DNA of 64,000 bases from Amycolatopsis sp. A133 (GTDB lineage: Bacteria > Actinomycetota > Actinomycetes > Mycobacteriales > Pseudonocardiaceae), in NCBI RefSeq assembly GCF_031082405.1, contig NZ_JAVHJU010000067.1:62001-126000 (forward strand), read 5' to 3'. Of this stretch, positions 52,111 to 62,021 are shown in pieces (position 1 is the stretch's first letter; every line of letters starts with the position of its first letter). The notes beneath the pieces are model-generated. The model saw only the letters and a list, made by a program, of their open reading frames with translations, was not told the origin of the DNA and searched no databases. The position numbers and the translations under genes were made by a program.

Positions 52111-53286
52111 ATGAACGCTGAATCCGTGAAGATCTCCGCACCGCCCGAGCCGCTTCCCGTTTCGGCAGTGCAAGGTCGAGAGATGGCCCGGTTGATTCGT
52201 GAGAGTTTTGCGGAGATCGAACCGAAAGCCGACGAACTGGCGCAGTACTTCTACGGCGCGTTGTTCGTGGTCGCCCCCGATTGCCGTGCCCTGTTCCCGG
52301 TCACCATGACGACCCAGCGGAGCAGGTTGCTGCGCGCCCTGGTGTACGTGGTGCAGATGGTCGACCGGCCCGACGAACTGGTCACCTTCCTGGGACAGCT
52401 GGGCCGCGACCACCGCAAGTTCGGCGTCGTCACCCGCCACTACGACGCCGTCGGGGTGGCGCTGATCTCCGCGCTGAAACGGTTCCTCAAGGAGAAGTGG
52501 ACCACCGAGGTGGAATCCGCGTGGACCTCGGCCTACGGGCTCATCGCCAAGTCGATGCGCGAGGCCGCCCAGGCGGAGACGGGGCCGGCGACGTGGGCGG
52601 CGACCGTGCTGGAGCACCGGCGGCTCACCCGCGACGTCGCGCTGGTCAAGGTGCGCACCGAAGGCCTCCTGCCGTACCGCGCCGGCGGGTACGTCAGCGT
52701 GGAAGTACCGCAGCGGCCCCGGTTCTGGCGGTACCTCTCGCCGGCGAACGCGCCCCGCGGCGACGGCGAGCTGACCTTCCACGTGCGCGCGGTGCCCGGC
52801 GGCTGGGTCAGCGGGAGCATCGTCAACCACACCCGGCCGGGCGACGTCTGGCGCCTCGGGCCCTCGATGGGCGTGCTGAACGTGCGCCCGACCTCCACGA
52901 AACGACGGCTGCTGATGATCGGCGGCGGCACCGGCATCACGCCGTTGCTGGCGATCCTCGACGACCTTTCGCGCTGGAAGCGCAACCCGCCCGTGCACCT
53001 GTTCTTCGGCGGCCGGAGACCGGAGGACCTGTACGCGCTGGAAAACCTGCGCCGGCTGGCCGCGACGTCGAAGTGGCTGACGGTCACCCCGGTCACCGAG
53101 GAGGGCGCACTGGCCGGCGGCGACCGCGGAACACTCGCCCACGCGGTGACCCAGCGCGGCGCGTGGCAGAACCACGACGTCCTCGTTTCCGGTTCGCCGC
53201 CGATGATCCAGGCGACCGTCGCGAAGCTGCTGGCCAGGGGGATCGATCTGGCACGAATCTCCTACGACCCGTTCACCCTGGACTGA
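52111..53286 (+). CDS. Flavohaemoprotein, copy 2
   Basis: The 391-residue paralogue of the preceding gene has the same layout: Tyr48 in YFYGALF, His101 in GRDHRKFGV, FAD motif WRYLSPANAPR and NAD motif IGGGTGITPLLAI. The two diverge most at their first 20 residues and in the reductase domain, so duplication is not recent. A separate 274-bp gap with a TTGACC-like -35 at about 51946 precedes it, so it seems to have its own promoter. The start ATG at 52111 is chosen to match copy 1; a longer frame to 51964 is likely untranslated. Confidence 0.9.
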   Translation: MNAESVKISAPPEPLPVSAVQGREMARLIRESFAEIEPKADELAQYFYGALFVVAPDCRALFPVTMTTQRSRLLRALVYVVQMVDRPDELVTFLGQLGRDHRKFGVVTRHYDAVGVALISALKRFLKEKWTTEVESAWTSAYGLIAKSMREAAQAETGPATWAATVLEHRRLTRDVALVKVRTEGLLPYRAGGYVSVEVPQRPRFWRYLSPANAPRGDGELTFHVRAVPGGWVSGSIVNHTRPGDVWRLGPSMGVLNVRPTSTKRRLLMIGGGTGITPLLAILDDLSRWKRNPPVHLFFGGRRPEDLYALENLRRLAATSKWLTVTPVTEEGALAGGDRGTLAHAVTQRGAWQNHDVLVSGSPPMIQATVAKLLARGIDLARISYDPFTLD

Positions 53287-53360
53287 GGTTTGCCCGGAAT
53301 GCGCTGAGGAACTCTCAGCGTCCGGCGCGGAACCGGCGGGGGCTCGCTATCTTCGCCGAT

Positions 53361-54077
53361 ATGGAGATGACTATCCCGGTTGCGGACGGCACCATCGGCG
53401 GCTACCTGGCGAAGCCCGGCGGCGCGGGCCCCCACCCGGGCGTAGTGCTCATCCACGACGCGTTCGGGCTGAGCCAGGACACAAAAAACATCACCGACCG
53501 CTTCGCCCGCGAGGGATATCTCGCGCTCAGTCCGGACCTGTATTCACGGGGCGGGATGTTCCGCTGCGTGCGGCGGGTGTTCTCGGACATGTTCGCGAAC
53601 CGGGGCCGGGCGTTCGACGACATCGAGGCGTCCCGCGCGCTCCTGGCCGGTCTCCCGGACTGCTCGGGCCGGATCGGCATCGCCGGGTTCTGCCTGGGCG
53701 GTGGCTTCGCGCTCGTTGCGGCGTCGCGCGGGTTCGAAGCGTCCGCGCCGTACTACGGGCAGCTGCCGAAGAACCTGTCGGTGCTGGACGACGCCTGCCC
53801 CGTCGTCGCCAGTTTCGGCAAGAAGGACTTCGGGCTGCGCGGCGCCGCGGCGAAGCTCGAGACGGCGCTCACCGAGCGTGGCGTCCCGCACGACGTCAAG
53901 GAGTACCCGGACGCCAGCCACGGGTTCGCCAACAAGATCGACACCGTGGCGCCGGTGAACCTGCTGCTCAAGGTCGTCGGCTTCACCTACCACCACGAAT
54001 CGGCCGAAGACGCGTGGCGCCGGGTGACGTCTTTCTTCGGCGAACACCTGCAGCAGCCGCCCCGACCTTCGCATTGA
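53361..54077 (+). CDS. Dienelactone hydrolase family protein
   Basis: The 238-residue alpha/beta hydrolase has the DLH-type nucleophile elbow GFCLGGG (Cys at about 108), the catalytic Asp in FGKKDFGLRG and His in DASHGF near residue 190. The N-terminal strand is IPVADGTIGGYLAKP. Such enzymes open lactone rings in aromatic degradation, but many have broader roles. An alternative ATG lies at 53367. No aromatic-catabolism genes are adjacent. Confidence 0.87.
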   Translation: MEMTIPVADGTIGGYLAKPGGAGPHPGVVLIHDAFGLSQDTKNITDRFAREGYLALSPDLYSRGGMFRCVRRVFSDMFANRGRAFDDIEASRALLAGLPDCSGRIGIAGFCLGGGFALVAASRGFEASAPYYGQLPKNLSVLDDACPVVASFGKKDFGLRGAAAKLETALTERGVPHDVKEYPDASHGFANKIDTVAPVNLLLKVVGFTYHHESAEDAWRRVTSFFGEHLQQPPRPSH

Positions 54078-54143
54078 ACCAATCAGAGCAGCGATTCTGG
54101 CGAACGGCGGTAGTTCGTTGACCGTTGTGCCCGAATCGTCTTA

Positions 54144-54155
54144 TGGTCTAGACCA
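54144..54155. promoter_or_regulatory. DasR-type dre site upstream of the LPMO gene
   Basis: TGGTCTAGACCA is the exact core of the DasR-responsive element. It lies 69 bp before the start of the chitin-active LPMO and only 66 bp after the preceding stop. Together with the nagA site at 8205 it places chitin attack and GlcNAc use in one regulon. Confidence 0.85.
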
Positions 54156-54223
54156 CATCTTCCCCGGATGTGCTCGCTCGTCCTCCCCTCCGGAACGACG
54201 CTGTTCCCCTTCGAGGAGCCGAA

Positions 54224-54979
54224 ATGACCTGGAAACGAAAGCTCTTCGCGGCCGCTGCCGGAGCCTTGCTCGCGCCGGTGCTGGTCGTTGTCCTCCCCGC
54301 CGCCTCGGCGAGCGCCCACGGTTACGTGTCCGATCCGCCCAGCCGGCAGGCCAACTGCGCGGCCGGGAAGGTCTCCGGCTGCGGCCAGATCGTCTACGAA
54401 CCGCAGAGCGTCGAGGGCCCGAAGGGCCTGCGCAGCTGCAACGCCGGCCTGGGCCAGTTCGCCGAGCTGACCGACGAGTCGAAGCCGTGGCCCGCCAAGT
54501 CGGTCGGCACCACGGTGACGTTCAACTGGGTGTTCACCGCCCGGCACTCGACGTCGAACTACGAGTACTACGTCGGCAACACCCGCGTCGCGGTGTTCAA
54601 CGGCAACAACCAGCAACCGCCGTCGACGTTGTCGCACACGGTGAACCTGGCCGGCTATTCAGGCCGGGTGAAGGTGCTGGCGATCTGGAACATCTCGGAC
54701 ACGTCCAACGCGTTCTACAGCTGCGTCGACCTCCAGATCGGCGGGGGCGGCACCCCGCCGCCCACCACCACGCCGCCGCCGACGACGACCCGGCCGCCCA
54801 CCACGACCCCGCCCCCGACGACGACCCCGCCGTCGAGTGGCACGTGGTCGGCGGGCACGGCGTACAAGGCGGGCGACGTCGTGACGTACGGCGGCGCGAG
54901 CTACCGCTGCGTCCAGCCGCACACGGCGATCGCGGGCTGGGAGCCGCCGAACACCCCGGCGCTCTGGCAGCGCCAGTGA
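54224..54979 (+). CDS. Secreted AA10 lytic polysaccharide monooxygenase with a CBM5/12 module
   Basis: The 251-residue copper enzyme cleaves crystalline chitin (or cellulose) oxidatively. After the signal peptide (cut after ASASA) the mature protein starts with His32 in HGYVSDPPSR, one ligand of the histidine brace; the second is His108 in FTARHSTSNYEYY, and the axial Phe lies in AFYSC. A Pro/Thr linker of about 30 residues leads to a C-terminal carbohydrate-binding module (GTAYKAGDVVTYGGASYRC, ending in ALWQRQ). GAGGAG precedes the ATG. The GTG of the following lipoprotein gene overlaps its stop. Confidence 0.95.
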   Translation: MTWKRKLFAAAAGALLAPVLVVVLPAASASAHGYVSDPPSRQANCAAGKVSGCGQIVYEPQSVEGPKGLRSCNAGLGQFAELTDESKPWPAKSVGTTVTFNWVFTARHSTSNYEYYVGNTRVAVFNGNNQQPPSTLSHTVNLAGYSGRVKVLAIWNISDTSNAFYSCVDLQIGGGGTPPPTTTPPPTTTRPPTTTPPPTTTPPSSGTWSAGTAYKAGDVVTYGGASYRCVQPHTAIAGWEPPNTPALWQRQ

Positions 54980-55515
54980 GAGTGGTCCTGGCCGTCGTCG
55001 CGCTGCTGCTGACCGGATGCGGCAGCGGCGCGACGGCGGCCCCGCCGCAGTACAACGCGGCCGACGTGATGTTCCTGCAGATGCTGATCCCCCAGAACCA
55101 GCAGGGCATCGAGATCGTCCGGCTGGCCCCGGCCCGCCCGCTACCGGCGGGGGTGAAGGAGCTGTCGGCGGCGATCGAGGTGACGCAGCAGACGGAGATC
55201 GAGGACATGCGGCGCTGGCTCCGCGAGTGGAACCAGCCCGAGGCGATGGACGCGAACCCGCAGGCCCACGCCGGCCACGGCGGCATGAAGATGGCAGCGC
55301 CGGACCTGGTGGGCGCGCTTCGATCGGCTCCGGACGGCGAGTTCAGCCGCCGGTTCCTGGACGTGCTGACGGGTCAGCAGCAGGGAGCGGTCGAGCTGGC
55401 CCAGACGGAAAACGGGACCGGCGGCGGGATCAACGCCCAGGCGCGGGACTTGGCCCGCCGGGTGATCGAGTCCCGGACGGCGGAGGTCAAGCAGCTGCTG
55501 AACACCCAGACGTAA
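54976..55515 (+). CDS. DUF305-like lipoprotein with degenerate metal sites
   Basis: The 179-residue product has a lipoprotein signal (LLLTGC, lipid Cys at 15) and the four-helix DUF305 layout. The usual MIPHHQQA pair of histidines is replaced by LIPQNQQG (residues 37-44), and the second HH pair by QQQ at 134-136. A separate His/Met-rich loop AHAGHGGMKM (97-106) could still bind copper. Its GTG overlaps the LPMO stop (GTGA). A role in supplying copper to the LPMO is an attractive inference. Confidence 0.85.
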   Translation: MRVVLAVVALLLTGCGSGATAAPPQYNAADVMFLQMLIPQNQQGIEIVRLAPARPLPAGVKELSAAIEVTQQTEIEDMRRWLREWNQPEAMDANPQAHAGHGGMKMAAPDLVGALRSAPDGEFSRRFLDVLTGQQQGAVELAQTENGTGGGINAQARDLARRVIESRTAEVKQLLNTQT

Positions 55516-55574
55516 CCCCGCGGCGCCGGGCCGCGGGCAGCCGGGAGGGACTGCTCGCGGCCCCCACTCACGCA

Positions 55575-55608
55575 CGAAGGCCTCCCCGGTCGCCCGGGGA
55601 GGCCTTCG
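55575..55608. terminator. Strong bidirectional hairpin terminator
   Basis: The perfect 15-bp arms CGAAGGCCTCCCCGG and its complement enclose a TCGC loop. It is located between the DUF305 stop (55515) and the convergent hspR stop (55621). Confidence 0.85.
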
Positions 55609-55620
55609 TCGCGTTGGTCG

Positions 55621-56055
55621 TCAGCGGCGCTTGGGGCGCCAGACCACCAAAGCCGTCTGCTGGTTGAGCGGCACCAGGTCCCGGCGGTAGGACGCGTGCG
55701 CCGCCGCCGCGGCCTGTTCCGCGGCCACGTACGCCGCGGTCAGTTCCTCGGTCAGCTCGGTGATCCGGGCCCGGAGCGCGTCGACCTGGTTCTCCAGCTC
55801 GATGATGCGCTTGATGCCGGCCAGGTTGACGCCGTCCTCCTGTGACAGGCGCTGGACCTCGCGCAGCAACGCGATGTCCCGCATCGAGTAGCGCCGCCCG
55901 CCGCCGGGGGTGCGGCCCGGTGACACCAGGCCCTGCCGGTCGTACGTGCGCAACGTCTGCGCGTGCATCCCGGCGAGCTGGGCCGCCACCGAGATGACGA
56001 ACACCGGGGTTTCCTCGTCGCCTTCCTGCGGTATCCCGCCGAACACCACACTCAC
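55621..56055 (-). CDS. hspR: Heat-shock repressor HspR (MerR family)
   Basis: The 144-residue repressor has a MerR-type winged helix: VFVISVAAQLAGMHAQTLRTYDRQGLVSPGRT gives the start and RRYSMRDIALLREVQRLSQEDGVNLAGI follows, then a coiled coil (ELENQVDALRARITELTEEL) and the C-terminal WRPKRR of HspR. It binds HAIR boxes with DnaK as co-repressor. As last gene of the dnaK operon it autoregulates; the GTG start overlaps the dnaJ stop (GTGA). Confidence 0.95.
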   Translation of the reverse strand: MSVVFGGIPQEGDEETPVFVISVAAQLAGMHAQTLRTYDRQGLVSPGRTPGGGRRYSMRDIALLREVQRLSQEDGVNLAGIKRIIELENQVDALRARITELTEELTAAYVAAEQAAAAAHASYRRDLVPLNQQTALVVWRPKRR

Positions 56056-57227
56056 CTACCTTGCAGCAGCTCGGTGATCTCGGGCCGGGGGTCGTGCCCG
56101 GCCATCGCCTCGGCGTACGCCTGCAGTGCGTCGCGCGCCTTGTCGTCCAGTTTGGCGGGAATCGCCGCCTGGAGGGTGACGAGCAGGTCACCTTGCGCAC
56201 CGTCGCGCTTGGCGATGCCCTTGCCGCGCACGCGCAGCACCCGTCCGCTCGCGGTGCCCGGCGGCACCTTGAGCGAGACCTTGGCCTCGAGCGTCGGCAC
56301 CGTGATCGTGGTGCCGAGCGTCAGTTCCGTGAAGTCCACCGGCACGGTGATCGTCAGGTCGAGCCCTTTGCGCCCGAACAGCGCGTGCGGGGCCACGTGC
56401 ACCCGGACGTACAGGTCACCGGCCTGCGCACCGCCCCGGCCCGGCTCGCCCTGGCCGGCCAGCCGGATGCGCTGGTCGTCGTCGACGCCCGGCGGGATCC
56501 GGACGGTCAGCGTCCGCGTCCGCGTGCTGATGCCTTCGCCGCCGCACTCCGGGCACGGGTCGTCGATGATCGTGCCGCGGCCGCGGCAGTCGCGGCACGG
56601 CTCCGAGAACGCGAACGCGCCCTGGCTGCGGCTGACCAGCCCCGAACCGGAACAGGTCGGGCAGGTCCGCGGCGACGTGCCCGGCCGCGCACCGTTGCCG
56701 CTGCACGTCGCACAGGTCGCCGGGCTCGACAGCCGCAGCGGCAGGGTCGCGCCCTTGACCGCCTCGGTGAAGTCGATCCGGACGTCGGTCTCGACGTCGG
56801 CGCCGCGCTGCGGCCGGTTGGCCGTCGCGCCCGCCGACGCCCGGCCGCGGCCGAAGATCCCGCCCAGGATGTCCCCGAGCCCGCCGAAGCCGCCCTGCTG
56901 ACCGGCGCCGGCCTGGCCGAAGATGTCGCCCATGTCGAAGCTGCCGCCACCGCCGCTTCCACTTCCCGGGAAGTTGAAGCCGCCCCCGCCGCCGAACAGC
57001 CGCCGTGCCTCGTCGTACTCCTTGCGCTTGCTCGCGTCGGAGAGCACGCCGTAGGCCTCGGAAACCGCCTTGAACTTCTGCTCCGCCTGCGCGTTGCCGG
57101 CGTTCGCGTCCGGGTGGTTCTCCTTGGCCAGCTTCCGGTAGGCCTTCTTGATTTCGTCCGCGGTGGCGTCGGAGGAGACGCCCAGTTCACGGTAGAAGTC
57201 CTTACCGATCCACTCCCGTGCACTCAT
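56052..57227 (-). CDS. dnaJ: Co-chaperone DnaJ
   Basis: The 391-residue type I J-protein stimulates DnaK ATPase and delivers unfolded proteins. It has the J-domain with HPD at residues 38-40, a long Gly/Phe-rich region (about 75-140), four zinc-binding CxxCxGxG repeats (CATCSGNG, CPTCSGSG, CRDCRGRG, CPECGGEG) and two C-terminal beta domains. GGAGG six bases upstream supports the ATG. A 36-bp gap separates it from grpE, and it shares the operon promoter. Confidence 0.97.
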   Translation of the reverse strand: MSAREWIGKDFYRELGVSSDATADEIKKAYRKLAKENHPDANAGNAQAEQKFKAVSEAYGVLSDASKRKEYDEARRLFGGGGGFNFPGSGSGGGGSFDMGDIFGQAGAGQQGGFGGLGDILGGIFGRGRASAGATANRPQRGADVETDVRIDFTEAVKGATLPLRLSSPATCATCSGNGARPGTSPRTCPTCSGSGLVSRSQGAFAFSEPCRDCRGRGTIIDDPCPECGGEGISTRTRTLTVRIPPGVDDDQRIRLAGQGEPGRGGAQAGDLYVRVHVAPHALFGRKGLDLTITVPVDFTELTLGTTITVPTLEAKVSLKVPPGTASGRVLRVRGKGIAKRDGAQGDLLVTLQAAIPAKLDDKARDALQAYAEAMAGHDPRPEITELLQGR

Positions 57228-57263
57228 CGGACGCCTCCTCCTCCCACTTGAACCGGATAGTGC

Positions 57264-57970
57264 TTACTGCTGCTGCTCATCGACTCCGCCGCCGAGTGGC
57301 AGCTCGCCACCGACGGACGGGTCCACCGGGGCCGCGCCGGGCTCGTGGTCGGTCACGCCGACCAGCGCCGCCCGCAGTACGCGGTCCCCGAAGCGGTACC
57401 CGCGGCGCATGACCACGGTGACCGTCGGGCCCGCCACGTCCGGCGAGGTGTTGTGCTGCACGGCCTCGTGCACGCTCGGGTCGAAGGGCTCGCCCTCGGA
57501 GCCGAACGACTCCAGGCCCGCCCGCTGCAAGCCGCTGATCAGCTTGTCGCCGACCGCCTTGAACGCGCCGGTGAGGTCACCGTGCTGCTCGGCCCGCTCG
57601 AGGTCGTCGAGCAGCGGCAGCAAGTCGTTCACCACGGTCGCCTTCGCGCCGATCACGACCGCCTCGCGGTCACGCTCGACGCGCTTGCGGTAGTTGGCGT
57701 ACTCGGCCTGCAGGCGCTGGAGGTCGGCGGTGCGCTCGGACAGTTCCTTTTCCACGTCGGAGACCACCGACACCGAGTCGCCCATGATGGTCTCGCCGAG
57801 CGAGGGGCCCGCGTGCTCCACGGGCGCCTCGTCTTCCGGCTCCGGCGCGGCGTGGGCCGGACCGGGCGGGCGGACCTGCCCGGTCTGGGGGGCCACCCGG
57901 CGCCGATCCCGCACGACCACCGGCTCCTCGGGGCCGCGGCCCTGGTTCTCGGATTCGTCGTAGCTGTGGG

Positions 57971-57974
<4 letters not shown>
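57264..57974 (-). CDS. grpE: Nucleotide exchange factor GrpE
   Basis: The 236-residue protein releases ADP from DnaK. It has an acidic, disordered N-terminus (residues 1-75), a long coiled coil (ELSERTADLQRLQAEYANYRKR region, about 85-115), and the C-terminal beta domain with FDPSVHEAVQH and PTVTVVMRRGYRFGDRVLRAALV. The GTG start overlaps the dnaK stop by 4 bp. Confidence 0.97.
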
Positions 57975-59857
<1,883 letters not shown>

Positions 59858-59912
59858 GGTGCTTCCTCCTGTGTAAGACTGCTGTGTTCGTGACCTGCAG
59901 GTTTGTGCTCGC

Positions 59913-59933
59913 CTTGAGCGAGGCCCTGTCAAG
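59913..59933. promoter_or_regulatory. HAIR element 1 of the dnaK operon
   Basis: CTTGAGC-N7-TGTCAAG differs from the HspR consensus CTTGAGT-N7-ACTCAAG at only a few positions. Read on the coding strand it contains TTGACA, so it may overlap the -35 hexamer of the dnaK promoter. Confidence 0.8.
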
Positions 59934-59968
59934 TTTTATCGGGCCTTCGCGCACCTCGTCAAGCCGGA

Positions 59969-59989
59969 CTTGAGTCGACTGCGCTCAAC
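59969..59989. promoter_or_regulatory. HAIR element 2 of the dnaK operon
   Basis: CTTGAGT-N7-GCTCAAC has half-sites identical to those of the clpB element at 48562-48582, 56 bp upstream of HAIR element 1 (start to start). Confidence 0.85.
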
Positions 59990-60200
59990 CTCTGTACCCA
60001 GCCTAACGAGGGGGTGGGGGTTCTTGTTCCCGGGTCCGGTGAGCGAGTGTGCCCGGATGGGCTGTGACGCCGCTCACCCGGCAAATCGGCTCACCAGCTC
60101 GGCGGGCCGGGGCCAAGCCTGAGCGGACCCGGGGCGCGGCCGGACGCGGACACCCGCTGACCTTCGGTGTGCTTCTTTCCCAACAGCGGCCACCGGCAGT
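59990..60200. other. Gap upstream of the dnaK control region
   Basis: Together with the two HAIR boxes this makes a 343-bp gene-free stretch between dnaK (start 59857) and the small secreted protein gene (stop 60201). Apart from a G-run at 60009-60020 I see no gene, RNA or clear operator in it. Confidence 0.5.
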
Positions 60201-60434
60201 TCAGGAGCGGCGGCCGGCCCAGGAGGAGAAGAAGAAATCCGGGTTTCCCTGCTGCACAACGACTTCAGCCGGAGTGCCGATCCAAGAAGTCACTCGGTAG
60301 TGGTAATCCGCGGTGACCGGCACGCCCTGCGCCGGGGTTTCCGCCGGCCCGCCCCGCGCGAAGCCCACGACACCGAACATCGCGACTGCCCCCAGCAGCG
60401 CGGCCACCAGCACGCGCCGTTCGATCCTGCCCAT
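60201..60434 (-). CDS. Small secreted or membrane-anchored protein
   Basis: The 77-residue product has a basic start (MGRIERR), a hydrophobic segment LVAALLGAVAMFGVVGFA (about 9-26), and a short polar mature part with an aromatic end (NPDFFFSSW). It is likely exported. I do not recognise it. It begins 28 bp after the DUF4097 gene on the same strand, so both may be co-expressed. Confidence 0.6.
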   Translation of the reverse strand: MGRIERRVLVAALLGAVAMFGVVGFARGGPAETPAQGVPVTADYHYRVTSWIGTPAEVVVQQGNPDFFFSSWAGRRS

Positions 60435-60462
60435 CGGAAATGCCCCCGTAGTAAGAGAAAAG

Positions 60463-61233
60463 TCAGGCCGCGCGGACCGTGACGCTGCCGCTCTCGGTGG
60501 TCAGGTCCAGCAGGTGCGGACCCGAACCGTCGGTCGGGACGTCGATCTCGCGGTGCCCGCTGTCGCTGTTGCCCTGGACGCGGTACGGCCCGCCCGGCAC
60601 GGCCAGCTCGATGCTGCCGCTGTCGGCGTGCACCTTCACGTCGTTCGCCTGGGCCAGCGTGAATTCGACGCTGCCGCTGGAGGACGTCACGTCGACCCGG
60701 CCGCGCACGTCGCGGCCGGTGATGCTGCCGGAATCGCTGCGCAGCTGGACTTCGCCGACGTTCCGCAGGTCGATCGAGCCGCTGTCCAGCTGCAGCTTCA
60801 CCGCGCCGGAAACGTCCTCGACGCGGGCCTGCCCGGAATCGGCGTGAACGTCCACACTCGACACCCCGGCGATGTCCAGCTCCCCGGAGTCGACGCTCCC
60901 CGTGACGGGCACGCCGGGCGGCACGACGACCTCGAAGTCGACCGAGCAGTTCGTGCCGCAATCGCCGAGCACCAGCTGGTCGCCGTCGACGCGGTAGAAG
61001 GGGCCCGCCGGCTTGCTCCGCCAGTGGTAGCTGACTTCTTCCTGCACCTTCGACGGCCCCGAGCCGGTGCGGATCTTCACCGATCCCGAGTCGCCTTCCA
61101 GCTTCACGCTGCGGATGGCCTGCGAAACGGTGCCGGTGTTCCGGAAGTCCGAACCCCAGCCCCACCCGAGCGCGGTCGCCAGGCCGACGCCGATCAGGAC
61201 GATGCCACCCAGTGCGAGAAGCGGGCGCGCCAT
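60463..61233 (-). CDS. DUF4097 family beta-strand repeat protein, membrane-anchored
   Basis: The 256-residue protein has an N-terminal membrane anchor (LLALGGIVLIGVGLATAL, about 5-22) and a parallel beta-helix-like domain made of repeated strands with a DSGS/DSGE/SSGS turn every 20-25 residues (for example GDSGSVKI, VDSGELDI, HADSGQAR, QLDSGSIDL, RSDSGSITG, HADSGSIEL, TESGSVTV). Two Cys in GDCGTNCS may pair. The family is often next to stress regulators, function unknown. Confidence 0.85.
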   Translation of the reverse strand: MARPLLALGGIVLIGVGLATALGWGWGSDFRNTGTVSQAIRSVKLEGDSGSVKIRTGSGPSKVQEEVSYHWRSKPAGPFYRVDGDQLVLGDCGTNCSVDFEVVVPPGVPVTGSVDSGELDIAGVSSVDVHADSGQARVEDVSGAVKLQLDSGSIDLRNVGEVQLRSDSGSITGRDVRGRVDVTSSSGSVEFTLAQANDVKVHADSGSIELAVPGGPYRVQGNSDSGHREIDVPTDGSGPHLLDLTTESGSVTVRAA

Positions 61234-61407
61234 GGTCGTTGGTCCCCTCAGTGTTGTTTCCCCTGCGTGAGAAACGTTAGGACGGGGTGAGCGGGCCGTA
61301 CATGGGGGTAACCCCCCGAAAGACCCTGAGATCCCTCCCTGACACGCGGGGAAGGGGCCCGGGGCCTAACCTGGCGCACGTCTCCAGTTCCGTGATCAGG
61401 AGGATCC

Positions 61408-61941
61408 ATGCCGCAAGCACCCGGCCCGTACGAGTCCCTGCCCGACGTGCCGTCGTTCACCCTGCGCAGCAACGATGTCGCCGACGGCGAAACCCTGGCC
61501 ACGCCCCATTTGTCCGGCATCTTCGGCGCCGGCGGCGAGGACCGTTCGCCGCACCTGGCGTGGGAAGGCTTCCCGGCGGAGACGAAGAGCTTCGCGATCA
61601 CCTGCTACGACCCGGACGCCCCGACCGGCAGCGGGTTCTGGCACTGGGCGGTGTTCAACGTCCCGGCTTCGGTGACGGAGCTGGCGTCCGGCGCGGGAGA
61701 CGGCTCCGGCCTCCCCGAAGGCGCGGTGACGCTGAAGGGCGACGGCGGGGTCAAGCAGTTCCTCGGCGCGGCGCCCCCGCCCGGGCACGGCCCGCACCGC
61801 TACTACTTCGCGGTGCACGCGCTGGACGTCGACCGGCTGGACGTGCCGGAGGACGCGACGCCGGCGTTCCTCGGCTTCAACATGTTCGGGCACACGCTCG
61901 CCCGCGCGGTGATCACGCCGGTGTACGAGAACAAGGGCTGA
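61408..61941 (+). CDS. YbhB/YbcL family Raf-kinase-inhibitor-like (PEBP) protein
   Basis: The 177-residue protein has the PEBP fold marks: PHLAWEGFPAETKSFAITCYDPDAPTGSGFWHW gives the anion-binding Asp-Pro-Asp-Ala-Pro at about residue 66, FLGAAPPPGHGPHRYYFAVHALD the second motif. AGGAGG lies eight bases ahead of the ATG. The bacterial role is unclear; ligands are phosphorylated or small acidic compounds. A full rho-independent terminator follows. Confidence 0.93.
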   Translation: MPQAPGPYESLPDVPSFTLRSNDVADGETLATPHLSGIFGAGGEDRSPHLAWEGFPAETKSFAITCYDPDAPTGSGFWHWAVFNVPASVTELASGAGDGSGLPEGAVTLKGDGGVKQFLGAAPPPGHGPHRYYFAVHALDVDRLDVPEDATPAFLGFNMFGHTLARAVITPVYENKG

Positions 61942-61947
61942 GGTTCC

Positions 61948-61994
61948 CGGGCCCGGCGCTGTTGCCGATCGGCAACGGAGCCGGGCCCGTTTTT
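61948..61994 (+). terminator. Rho-independent terminator after the PEBP gene
   Basis: The outer arms CGGGCCCGGC and GCCGGGCCCG flank an inner 16-bp palindrome GTTGCCGATCGGCAAC, and a run of five T follows. The start is 6 bp after the stop codon. Confidence 0.88.
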
Positions 61995-62021
61995 GTCGGA
62001 CCCCGCTGACACACTGCGGTC

